A stretch of 64,000 nucleotides of DNA from Pseudovibrio sp. Tun.PSC04-5.I4 (GTDB taxonomy: Bacteria > Pseudomonadota > Alphaproteobacteria > Rhizobiales > Stappiaceae): assembly GCF_900104145.1 (NCBI RefSeq), contig NZ_FNLB01000006.1:1137001-1201000 (forward strand). Direction: 5' to 3'. The notes under the pieces were generated by a model. That model saw only the letters and a program-made list of their open reading frames with translations, ran no database searches and had not been told where the DNA came from. Made by a program: the position numbers and the translations under genes. This document shows positions 17,560 through 26,004 of this stretch, piece by piece. Within the stretch, counting starts at the first letter, position 1, and every line of letters begins with the position of its first letter.

Positions 17560-19602
17560 ATGTATTCCAAAAACATTTTTTCAAAAATTTGCATGCTTGC
17601 AGGAGTAAGCGCAGTCGCAGTATCAGCTGGATCTGCTATGGCAGATAAAATGCCAGTTGAGCAGTCTATGCTAACATGGAACACCAAAGGCGCAGTGAAA
17701 ACTGAATTGTTGTCAAGAAGTGATCTGTGGAGCTACAAAAAACTGCAGACCTACAACGAAGCACCATTTCTGTCTGACATGGTGAAGGAAGGTCTTTTGC
17801 CTCCTGTTGCAGAACGGCTGCCGAACGAACCACTTGTGATGAGCACAAAGGCAATGTCCGATGGTATCGGTGTCTATGGCGGTATCTTCAGACACGTAAT
17901 TGGCGGTCGTCCAGAAGGTTGGAACTGGCTCGCTGGCCAGACGCAGGGCTGGGGCGGCATCAATATGGCCGTGCAGGAGTGTCTTGTTCGCAATGGCCCA
18001 CTGTGGCAGGTGAAAGCTGAAGAGCAATCCGGTCCACTTCCTAACCTTGCAAGAAGCTGGGAATGGAATGAAGACAAAACCGAGCTGACTATGCACCTGA
18101 TTGAAGGCGCGAAATGGTCTGACGGCAATATTTTTGATACCGAAGACATTCGTTTCTGGTGGGAAGATAACGTTCAGGATGCAAACGTTGCTTCCCGTAT
18201 GCCAAAAGGTGGACTTGGTGAGGGAACAACCCTTGAAGTGCTGAGCGACTATAGCTTTAAGTTTATCTTCAGTGAGCCTCAGGGATTAGGTGTACTTAAG
18301 TCACTTGCATATATTCAGGGGTGCCCTGGCCCAGCACATGTGTTGAAAGATAAACACCCGAAATACAATACTGAGGCGAGTTACGAGGATTACCGTAACG
18401 CGCAGCCTGCAGATGCGGTGCCACCGGTTGTCATGGGCGCATGGGTTCCTGTTCGCCATAAGGCAGATGAACTGGTTATTATGCGTCGCAATCCATATTA
18501 CTGGAAGACCGACGAAGTTGGTAATCAGCTGCCATACATCAACGAAATGCACTTCAAACTGACCACTTGGTCTGACCGCACCACGCAGGCAGTTGCTGGC
18601 ACGGGTGATTTTTCCAATATGGAAAACCCGGGCAACTTCGTTGAAGCACTCAAACAAACACTTTCAAAAGATGCTCCGGTAAAAGCAAATTTTGGAACTC
18701 GTGTACTTTCTTGGCGCGTGGAGTTGAATTTCTCCGAAACAAACGGAGTTCACGACGAAGTAGATGCTGAGCTGCGCACGTTCTTCCGCAATAAAGACTT
18801 CCGTGTTGCAATGAGTCATGCGTTGGATCGTCAGTCCATTGGGCAGTCTGTTGCACGTGGTCCATTTATGTACCCGTACACAGGCGGCTTTTCTAGCGGC
18901 TCACCTTTCTATGATTACGACAGTACTGTGTACTACCCGTATGACCTCGCAAAAACCAACGCTATGCTGGATGAGCTTGGCCTGAAAGATACGGATGGCA
19001 ATGGTGTCCGCAACCTTCCAGGAACTGGAAGTGATCTTGAAATCGACCTCATGGTCGAACGCGCGCAGGTCACAGATAAGAAGCAGGTGGATGCCATCAT
19101 TCTGATGTTGGCAGAAGCAGGTATTCGCGTGCTCGTACGTGGTGTGGATGACGTTACATCTGCATCAAAAAACGGCGATTTCAATATGTTGATCCGTCGC
19201 CGCGAATGGAATATTCCAACGCGTGAAACTTGCAGACAACTTCCTATTGCAAATAGCTGTCCAGATTTCCATCTTTCTGGTGCAGATGGAACGCGTGAGT
19301 TAATGGACTTTGAAGTTGAAATTGTTGATGCCTACAAGCAAATCCTGGCAAGCTGGGATCCTGTAACTTCTGCAGAAGCGGCAAAGAAAATCCAGAACCT
19401 GTGGACCGAAAACGTTTACACAATCGGAACTGTACAGTCTCCTGCAGCGCTGCTGGTCAACAAGCGTGTCAAAAACGCTCACCCAGGGACGCCCGTCAAT
19501 ATGTTTGAATGGGCAGAAGACGGGGTGGTTCGTGAGCGTTTATGGACTCCAAAAGACCAACAATTGAAAGAACTCCTCCCAAATACGATCGCTAAATACT
19601 AA
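17560..19602 (+). CDS. ABC transporter solute-binding protein, family 5 (AgpA-like, alpha-galactoside)
   Basis: Periplasmic receptor of a peptide/opine-type ABC importer; the context points to alpha-galactosides (melibiose, raffinose) as ligand. 680 residues including a signal peptide (about residues 1-28, ending SAMADK). It is longer than the usual 530-residue DppA type, as AgpA-like sugar receptors are. The SBP family 5 core includes LARSWEWNEDKTELTMHL and WSDGNIFDTEDI. The ATG at 17560 has GGGGAGG ahead of it; an earlier in-frame ATG at 17524 would spoil the signal peptide. A GC-rich hairpin follows, then two permease genes. Confidence 0.87.
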   Translation: MYSKNIFSKICMLAGVSAVAVSAGSAMADKMPVEQSMLTWNTKGAVKTELLSRSDLWSYKKLQTYNEAPFLSDMVKEGLLPPVAERLPNEPLVMSTKAMSDGIGVYGGIFRHVIGGRPEGWNWLAGQTQGWGGINMAVQECLVRNGPLWQVKAEEQSGPLPNLARSWEWNEDKTELTMHLIEGAKWSDGNIFDTEDIRFWWEDNVQDANVASRMPKGGLGEGTTLEVLSDYSFKFIFSEPQGLGVLKSLAYIQGCPGPAHVLKDKHPKYNTEASYEDYRNAQPADAVPPVVMGAWVPVRHKADELVIMRRNPYYWKTDEVGNQLPYINEMHFKLTTWSDRTTQAVAGTGDFSNMENPGNFVEALKQTLSKDAPVKANFGTRVLSWRVELNFSETNGVHDEVDAELRTFFRNKDFRVAMSHALDRQSIGQSVARGPFMYPYTGGFSSGSPFYDYDSTVYYPYDLAKTNAMLDELGLKDTDGNGVRNLPGTGSDLEIDLMVERAQVTDKKQVDAIILMLAEAGIRVLVRGVDDVTSASKNGDFNMLIRRREWNIPTRETCRQLPIANSCPDFHLSGADGTRELMDFEVEIVDAYKQILASWDPVTSAEAAKKIQNLWTENVYTIGTVQSPAALLVNKRVKNAHPGTPVNMFEWAEDGVVRERLWTPKDQQLKELLPNTIAKY

Positions 19603-19611
19603 AGCGAAACA

Positions 19612-19633
19612 GGCGGGCCATACGTGGCCCGCC
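19612..19633 (+). terminator. GC-rich hairpin between receptor and permease genes
   Basis: Perfect 9-base arms GGCGGGCCA and TGGCCCGCC with a 4-base loop, followed by TTCAAAA without a T-run. Likely an mRNA-stabilising or attenuating element that raises receptor over permease levels. Confidence 0.65.
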
Positions 19634-19681
19634 TTCAAAATAACAAGAATGAAAATTGCTCATAGTCGGGAGGGCTATTAA

Positions 19682-20704
19682 ATGGGCTTGTTACGCTTTA
19701 TGGCGCAACGTGCCGCAGCCACGCTCTTGCTGCTCATCGGAATCTCCATAGTTTCCTTTGCTATTATTCAAGCTGTACCGGGCGACTACGTGGACATCTG
19801 GATGTCCAAAACAACGGCGCAAACAGGTCTGTCCCGAATGGAGCTGGAACCGCAAGCCGTTATATTGCGCAGTCAGCTTGGGTTGGACCAGCCCGTTGTT
19901 GTCCAGTATTGGCGTTGGATCTCAGGCATTGTAACAGCCGGTGATTTTGGTCAGTCTTTCTTCTTCACCAAGCCCGTAACAGAAGTTATTGCCCTGCGTT
20001 TACCCAGGACGCTTGCGCTCGCTTTTACTGCATTGGTGCTTGCTCAGGTTATTGGTGGGTCCCTCGGTGTTTACGCGGCAATGAACCAGTACAAGCTTGG
20101 TGACACGCTCTCCACTGTGGTCGCGTTTATCGGTATTGTAATTCCTAAATTCGTGATCTCCCTCGTTATTCTCTACTACTTGGCGTACGTTTGGCATTCT
20201 CCCTATATAGGTGCCCTGCAATCACCTGCGTTTATTCTTCAAGACCACTGGAACCTTGCCAAGCTTTGGGATTTTCTAAAGCATGTATGGCCAATTTTGC
20301 TCATCTCCATCTGGGCAGGGCAGGCCTACACACTGCGAATGATGCGCGGCAATCTGTTGGACGTGATGAAAGCTCAATATATTGAAACTGCAAGGGCTAA
20401 AGGTCTGTCCCGCCGCCGTATTATCTTGGTGCATGCAATTCCCAATGCGTTGCACCCAGTCATCATGAATCTCGGTAGCCGTTTTGAATACATGATCAAG
20501 GGTGAGATCGAGATCGCAATTGTATTAGGTGTCCCAACAATTGGCCCTCTGATCCTGTCTTCTGTTGCTGAGCGCGATATGTACGTTGTCGCTGCAATCT
20601 TCATGCTCGTTGCCATGATCATGGTGATCGGAAACCTCGTCGCCGACCTGCTTCTGGCGGTTGTAGATCCTCGTGTTCGTCAAGCTGCGATGGAAGGAAA
20701 CTGA
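19682..20704 (+). CDS. ABC transporter permease, DppB type (AgpB-like)
   Basis: 340-residue inner-membrane permease of the oligopeptide/nickel type with six predicted helices. It starts with the typical LRFMAQRAAATLLLLIGISI helix. The cytoplasmic EAA loop that contacts the ATPase is visible as YIETARAKGLSRRRIILVHAIPN. GGGAGGGC precedes the ATG. The stop codon is two bases before the next permease gene, so both were meant to be made together; that partner is now broken by an insertion sequence. Confidence 0.9.
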   Translation: MGLLRFMAQRAAATLLLLIGISIVSFAIIQAVPGDYVDIWMSKTTAQTGLSRMELEPQAVILRSQLGLDQPVVVQYWRWISGIVTAGDFGQSFFFTKPVTEVIALRLPRTLALAFTALVLAQVIGGSLGVYAAMNQYKLGDTLSTVVAFIGIVIPKFVISLVILYYLAYVWHSPYIGALQSPAFILQDHWNLAKLWDFLKHVWPILLISIWAGQAYTLRMMRGNLLDVMKAQYIETARAKGLSRRRIILVHAIPNALHPVIMNLGSRFEYMIKGEIEIAIVLGVPTIGPLILSSVAERDMYVVAAIFMLVAMIMVIGNLVADLLLAVVDPRVRQAAMEGN

Positions 20705-20706
20705 TA

Positions 20707-21747
20707 ATGGCTCAGATTGATAGTGACGCCATCTCTCATGGTAGTGTTGACGCCGAAGTCCTTGCCAGCAACCGCCCGTCCATCTCTTATTGGGGATTGG
20801 TGAGCCGCCGATTTCTGCGCAATCGTTATGGAATGATAGGTCTTGTTGCCTGTCTTCTTATCTTCACGACCGCAATTTTTGCAGGGTTCATCGCGCCATA
20901 TGGACCTCAAACAGCGGATAGAACAGCTCTTTACTCACCGCCACAGGGAATTTATTTTTTTGCGGAGGATGGGGCTTTGACCATGCCTTATGTCTCCGGT
21001 TTTAAAGAGGAAATGAACCCGCAAACATTTGAAATAAGCTTTATACCAGACCCAACAAAGGCCACGCCGCTTTCTATGTTTGTTAGAGGCGAGCCCTGGC
21101 AGTTTTTGGGATTGACATTCACAACGCGCCTGTTTGGAACGCAAACCGCTACTAAATTCCATATATTAGGCACAGACAACCTTGGCCGAGACGTATTCTC
21201 GCGCATGATTTATGGAACACGCATCACATTATTGATGGCCTTGATGGTTGTTGGGGCAGCTTGTGTGATCGGGGTTATTCTTGGTGTGAGTTCCGGTTAT
21301 TTTGGTGGCCTTTATGACCTTGTCATCCAACGATTGGTGGAGTTCATCAAGGCGTTCCCGGATCTCCCTCTATACTTGGCCCTTGTTGCTTTGCTTCCGC
21401 GCAGAGCAGAACCTATGAGCATATTCATTATGTTTGCTTGTATTCTGGTGCTGCTGAGATGGGCGGATCTGTGCCGAGAGCTGCGCGGGAAAGTTTTCTC
21501 AATGCGCAATCTGGAATATGTCCGGGCTGCAGAAGCTGTAGGCGCGTCGAGTTCCAGAATTATTAGTGCTCACATCGTTCCCAATACATCCTCGCATATC
21601 ATTGTCTGGACCACTTACCAGCTGCCGGAGGTTATCCTGCTGGAAAGTTTCCTGTCCTTTCTTGGTGTTGGCATTCAACAACCGATGGTGTCTTGGGGCA
21701 GCATGCTCAATCAGATTCTGGATTTCCAGTCCTTCAGCGCGGCTCCG
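20707..21747 (+). pseudogene. ABC transporter permease, DppC type (AgpC-like), 5' fragment interrupted by IS21
   Basis: Second permease of the alpha-galactoside importer. 347 codons are intact up to the insertion point, including the DppC-type N-terminal helix and the EAA loop YVRAAEAVGASSSRIISAHIVPN. At 21748 the IS21-family element begins; translation would run 25 codons into the IS and stop at 21825. The missing tail is at 25903-26004, and joining the two across one copy of the 6-base target repeat restores an uninterrupted 380-codon gene. The insertion removes the last 33 residues, including most of the final helix, and should also be polar on the ATPase gene downstream. Confidence 0.92.
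21742..21747. repeat. Target-site duplication, left copy (GCTCCG) of the IS21 insertion
   Basis: GCTCCG at 21742-21747 is repeated at 25897-25902, directly outside the two IS ends. A 6-base duplication is within the IS21-family range and marks a simple transposition event. Confidence 0.9.
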
Positions 21748-21896
21748 TGCGTATTCCGGGGCCATCCGGCCACCGATTCCGATAGCATCCGGCCACCGAT
21801 TCCGGAACATCCGGCCACCCCCTAATTTGCAACTGTTTATCTAGCTGCGAGGCGATCTGTAGCAGGCTACTGTTCCGTTCTTTTTGAGCTGGAAAG

Positions 21897-23433
21897 AGCC
21901 TTTATGAAGAGATTGCCAATGCGGAAGATACGGGAAGCTTTGCGGCTTCGAGGGGATGGATTTTCAGGACGTCAGGTGGCGCGGAGTCTGTCACTTGGAC
22001 GTGCAACGATATCGGAGTATTTCCGGCGCGCTGATCAGGAAGGTCTGCGTTGGCCGCTGCCTGCCGATCTGTCTGATGTGGAACTTGAGCGCCGTTTGTT
22101 CTCTCATTCTCCCAGCGAAGTGCGCCTCGCCGTTCCTCACCCTGACTGGGTGTATGTTCATGCCGAGTTGCGGCGCAAGGGTGTGACGCTGTTGTTGCTT
22201 TGGGAAGAGTACCGGGCGGTTCATCCTGACGGCTTTGGCTATAGCCGGTACTGTGAACTTTACACCCGTTGGTCAGGTAAGCTGTCGCCGGTGATGCGCC
22301 AGTGTCATCCTGCGGGCGAGCGTCTGTTTCTCGATTATGCGGGTCAGACCGTGGATGTGGTTTGCCCAAAGTCCGGCAAGGTGCGCACGGCACAAATCTT
22401 TGTCGCCACCTTGGGGGCCTCCAGTTACACTTATGTTGAAGCCAGTTGGACGCAGAGCCTGCCTGATTGGATATCCAGTAATGTCAGGGCGTTTGAGTTC
22501 TTCGGCGGCGTGGCCGCACAACTGGTACCGGACAATCTTAAGGCGGGTGTTACCAAGGCCTGTTTTTATGATCCGGCGATCAACCGCACCTATGGCGATA
22601 TGGCCAACCATTACGATACGGCGATTGTTCCAGCCCGTCCGCGTAAACCCAAAGATAAGGCGAAGGTGGAAGGCGCAGTTCTGATAGCTGAGCGCTGGAT
22701 TTTGGCGCGGCTGCGCAATCAGCGGTTCTTTGGCCTTGATGAGGTGAACGCTGCGATTCGCCCACTTCTGGATCAGCTCAACGGCAAGGTCAGTCGTCAT
22801 CTAGGTGCCAGCCGCCGTGATTTGTTCGAACGCCTGGATCGGTCAGCGCTGAAGCCGTTGCCGATTGAACCATACGTATATGCCGAATGGAAGCAGTGCC
22901 GCGCAGGTTTTGATTACCATGTTGATATTGGCCGTCACTATTACTCGGTACCCCATCAATTGCTAAAACAAAAGCTATGGGCACGGATCACCGCACGTAC
23001 GGTAGAGGTCTATTTTAAAGGGCAAAGAGTGGCTTCGCACGCCAGAACCTGTGGCAACCACCAACATTCCACGCACCGTGATCACATGCCCGCGCACCAC
23101 CGGTTCCGTGAAGACTGGACACCAGAGCGTATCCGACAAAAAGCCGCGCGGATCGGCGCAAATGTCGAAGTATTTGTCGGTGTGATCATGCGCAAGCGGC
23201 AGCACCCTGAGCAGGGATATCGCAGCTGCCTTGGCGTGATCAAACTAGCCAAAGCCTTCGGCTCGGGTCGTCTGGATGCCGCCTGCGAACGCGCGCTTGA
23301 GATCAACGCACATTCCTACACATCGCTGCATTCCATTTTGAAAAATGGTCTGGATCGCAAACCTCGAACCCGTGCCACGGAAGAGCCTGCAATCACACAT
23401 CCCAATATCCGTGGCGCGGATTACTTCCATTGA
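21897..23433 (+). CDS. istA: IS21-family transposase IstA
   Basis: Coding starts at the ATG at 21904 (the few bases before it hold the AGAGCC leader). 509-residue DDE transposase with an N-terminal helix-turn-helix (KIREALRLRGDGFSGRQVAR region) and a retroviral-integrase-like core. Candidate catalytic residues are the Asp of FLDYAGQTVDV, the Asp of LVPDNLKAG and the Glu of KAKVEGAV. The C-terminal part has the Mu-transposase-like beta-barrel. The frame is open and full length. It acts with the IstB ATPase, which is broken downstream. Confidence 0.93.
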
Positions 23434-23445
23434 AAAGGACCAGAT

Positions 23446-23956
23446 ATGCTTGATCACCCAACGCTGGATCAGCTCAAAACACTTAGGCTCGACGGTATGG
23501 CAGAAGCCTTCACCGAGATGCAATCTCAAGACGGCACTGCCGGGCTTACCCATGCTGAATGGCTGGGACTACTCATTGATCGCGAGACAGCCAGCCGTGA
23601 GACCAAGCGGTTCGAGAGCCGCATGCGCGCAGCAAAATTGCGCCATGTCGGTGCTGCCCCTGAGGACGTTGATTACAAAACACGGCGTGGCCTCGACAAA
23701 GCTCTGTTCCAGCAGATACTGACTGGGCGCTGGATCAAAGACAAACGCAATCTGATGATTACAGGCCCCTGCGGGGTCGGCAAAACCTGGCTGGCCTGCG
23801 CTTTGGCGCAAGCCGCCTGCCGTGATGGCGTTACCGTGCTCTATAAACGTATGTCACGCCTCTTTGATGAACTCGAACTGGCCCATGGGGACGGGCGTTT
23901 CCCACGGGTGTTTAAAGCGCTGACCAAAACCCAACTGCTGATCTTGGACGACTGGG
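23446..23956 (+). pseudogene. istB: istB (IS21 helper ATPase), 5' part, interrupted
   Basis: AAA+ family ATPase that selects targets and activates IstA. The 5' part codes for about 170 residues, including Walker A (GPCGVGKTW) and Walker B (LLILDDW). Right after the Trp codon of the Walker B segment the reading is lost at 23957, where a second IS is inserted; the frame then stops at 24075. The remainder is at 25565-25812. Joined, they give a 252-residue protein, the normal IstB length. Confidence 0.92.
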
Positions 23957-24028
23957 CCCTCCGTGCCAATAAGTGTGAGACATTCCACTGGCCAAAGTTT
24001 ACACTTGATGGCGTAGGAGAACGAACCC

Positions 24029-24511
24029 ATGGTTATGCCTTCACAGACACCGCTTTCACCCGATACTGGACCTGATGATATTGTGCCCCCGCCACCGCCA
24101 ACCCGCATGGTGACAGCGCCAGTGCAGCCTACAGCCGAGTTGACCGCTATCCCTAAGCGGAGAAGTTTCACAGCCAAATACAAACTGCGCATTCTGGACG
24201 AGACGGACCAAGCAGCAGACACAGGTGGTGTTACAGCCATTCTACGGCGCGAAGGGCTTTATTCTTCTGCGCTAACGGATTGGCGTCGGGCGCGCGCTGC
24301 AGGCTCATTGGGATCATTGCAGCCGCGTCAACGTGGCCCACAAAAAGCACCCGCCAACCCATTACAGGCCGAACTGTCCAAGGCTAACCGTGAAGTTTCA
24401 GCACTACGGCGGCGTCTGGACCAGGCGGAAGCCATCCTTGCAATCCAAAAAAAAGTGGCGACATTGTTGGACGAGATGGAGCAGACGCCAGAGCGCAGCG
24501 GCAAGTCATGA
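24029..24511 (+). CDS. IS transposase OrfA (helix-turn-helix, coiled coil)
   Basis: 160 residues. A proline-rich N terminus (residues 1-40) precedes a transposase-8-type helix-turn-helix (RRSFTAKYKLRILDETDQ ... AILRREGLYSSALTDWRRAR). A C-terminal heptad stretch (LSKANREVSALRRRLDQAEA) probably forms a leucine-zipper coiled coil, as in IS3 OrfA. TAGGAG precedes the ATG. The stop overlaps the start of OrfB by four bases (ATGA), so OrfB may be made by coupled initiation instead of a programmed frameshift. Confidence 0.85.
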   Translation: MVMPSQTPLSPDTGPDDIVPPPPPTRMVTAPVQPTAELTAIPKRRSFTAKYKLRILDETDQAADTGGVTAILRREGLYSSALTDWRRARAAGSLGSLQPRQRGPQKAPANPLQAELSKANREVSALRRRLDQAEAILAIQKKVATLLDEMEQTPERSGKS

Positions 24512-25521
24512 TGGCCGTCGCGATTGCTCTGCCCTCAGGCAGCGGCCTGACCTCAGCCGTTTGCTCCGCGCTCTCTTTGTCGCGGGCAAGCGTTTTTCGC
24601 CATCGCGCTACATTGGCTGCTCCGCCACGCGCGGTAAAGCCACGTCCCCCCTCAGCGCGTGCCTTGCCGGAAAATGAACGGGCTCGGGTACTGGACCATC
24701 TGTGTGGGCCCAGGTTTACCGACCAGACCCCCACCGAGGTATTCGCCACTTTGCTGGATGAAGGCACCTACCTCTGTTCGATCCGCACGATGTATCGGAT
24801 ACTGGCCGCTCAGGGCGAAGTCATTGAGCGTCGCCGTCAGCGCACGCACCCTGTCTATCAAAAGCCGGAACTTCTAGCCGAAGCTCCCAATCAGGTCTGG
24901 TCTTGGGATATTACCAAGCTGATGGGCCCGGTGAAATGGTCTTACTTCTATCTCTATGTCATCTTGGACATCTTCAGCCGCCGTGTTGTTGGCTGGCGCA
25001 TTGAGCAGGCCGAAAGCGCCAGCCAGTTCAAGGAACTGTTCATGGATGCGATGGGAAAGCATGCTGTTCCACGCGATCAGTTGACATTGCATGCCGATCG
25101 TGGCGGGCCAATGAAGGCAAAGACAACGGCTCTGATGCTGGTGGATCTTGGTGTGCTCAAATCCCACAGCCGACCCCATACCTCAAACGACAACCCGTTC
25201 TCAGAGGCCCACTTCAAGACGCTGAAATATCAGCCCGAATTCCCCAGGAAGTTTGAAACCATCGAGCAAGCTCGCGACTTTTGCCGCAGATTCTTTGCAT
25301 GGTACAACGAACAACACCATCATGCAGGCATCGGACTCATGACCCCTGATCAGGTCCACTTTGGACAGGCCGAGGCTGTCTATGCCGCACGCCAAGCAAC
25401 TCTCGAGGCTGCGTTCATCAGTACACCCGAGCGCTTCGTACTAAAACCGCCAAAACCACCTCAAATCCCGACGGCCGTCTGGATCAATCCACCAAAGCCA
25501 GAGAAAGAAAATCAAGCTTAA
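24508..25521 (+). CDS. IS transposase OrfB (integrase core, DDE)
   Basis: 337-residue transposase with a retroviral-type integrase core. The first catalytic Asp is in VWSWDITKL, the second in LHADRGGPM and the Glu in NPFSEAHFKTLK, with the usual spacing to the final Glu. The N terminus has a helix-turn-helix-like segment (LSLSRASVFRHRA) and a DUF-type linker. The frame is intact, so this nested element may still be active. It starts inside orfA. Confidence 0.9.
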   Translation: MMAVAIALPSGSGLTSAVCSALSLSRASVFRHRATLAAPPRAVKPRPPSARALPENERARVLDHLCGPRFTDQTPTEVFATLLDEGTYLCSIRTMYRILAAQGEVIERRRQRTHPVYQKPELLAEAPNQVWSWDITKLMGPVKWSYFYLYVILDIFSRRVVGWRIEQAESASQFKELFMDAMGKHAVPRDQLTLHADRGGPMKAKTTALMLVDLGVLKSHSRPHTSNDNPFSEAHFKTLKYQPEFPRKFETIEQARDFCRRFFAWYNEQHHHAGIGLMTPDQVHFGQAEAVYAARQATLEAAFISTPERFVLKPPKPPQIPTAVWINPPKPEKENQA

Positions 25522-25564
25522 AGTCCAAATGCCACTGTCTCAAAGTCGTTGACACGTTCCGGGG

Positions 25565-25812
25565 GGCCGGAGCGTCTCAACGCCAGCCAACGACGTGACA
25601 TGATGGAAATCGTTGAAGATCGATACGACGCTGGATCAATTCTGATCACAAGCCAATTGCCCACCGACGCATGGCATGATGTGATCGGCGAACCCACCTT
25701 CGCTGATGCCATCCTCGACCGCCTCATACACAACGCTTACCGCGTCCAACTCGAGGGACAGAGCATGCGAAAAAACAAACTCAAAACAGGTGACGAAAGC
25801 ACCCAAAACTGA
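25565..25812 (+). pseudogene. istB: istB, 3' part, separated by the nested IS
   Basis: The remaining 82 codons of istB, beginning with PERLNASQRRDMMEI and including the sensor segment LITSQLPTDAWHD and the C-terminal LDRLIHNAYRV. It is in frame with the 5' part when the nested IS and one GGG copy are removed. A TTG-started frame at 25549 is only a chance extension into the IS end. Confidence 0.9.
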
Positions 25813-25896
25813 TAATCAAAACTCAGGCCTCGCAGCCGCCAAACAAGGGGTGGCCGGATGTTCCGGAATCGGTGGCCGGATGCTCCGGAATACGCA

Positions 25897-25902
25897 GCTC
25901 CG
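25897..25902. repeat. Target-site duplication, right copy (GCTCCG)
   Basis: Right-hand copy of the 6-base repeat generated by the IS21 insertion; the left copy is at 21742-21747. Confidence 0.9.
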
Positions 25903-26004
25903 TGGATGATGGCTCCTGTTGGAATGATTATCGTTTCCGTTCTCGCTTTTAACGCAGCAGGCGATGGCCTTCGTGATGCAATGGATCCCTATAGCAATGC
26001 CTAG
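25903..26004 (+). pseudogene. DppC-type permease, 3' fragment (last 33 codons)
   Basis: Continues the permease frame interrupted at 21747: WMMAPVGMIIVSVLAFN followed by AAGDGLRDAMDP, the characteristic C terminus of DppC-type permeases, ending at the TAG at 26002. The stop overlaps the ATPase start at 25997 by eight bases, so in the ancestral operon the two were translationally coupled. Confidence 0.9.

Larger units (their letters stand above)
23957..25561 (+). mobile_element. Nested two-ORF DDE insertion sequence (IS3-like) inside istB
   Basis: 1605 bases. The ends were placed by reconstructing istB: the flanks are short direct repeats GGG (23954-23956 and 25562-25564), and the terminal 26 bases of both ends align without gaps as inverted repeats with 17 of 26 matches, including a shared CGTG, CAA and TGAGACA. 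It encodes a small helix-turn-helix protein and an integrase-core transposase overlapping by four bases. Family membership (IS3 or a close relative) is judged from ORF layout and the integrase core; I cannot name the element. Confidence 0.75.
21748..25896 (+). mobile_element. IS21-family insertion sequence (itself carrying a nested IS)
   Basis: Composite length 4149 bases; about 2.5 kb without the nested element. The ends are TGCGTATTCCGG at 21748 and its inverted copy CCGGAATACGCA at 25885-25896, beginning TG and ending CA as is usual for IS21. Both ends carry repeats of the block CATCCGGCCACCGATTCCG (two full copies plus a partial on the left, one plus a partial on the right), the multiple terminal repeats where IstA binds. 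It contains istA and a broken istB. It has inserted in the importer permease gene. Without IstB helper function it is probably immobile unless complemented. Confidence 0.93.
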
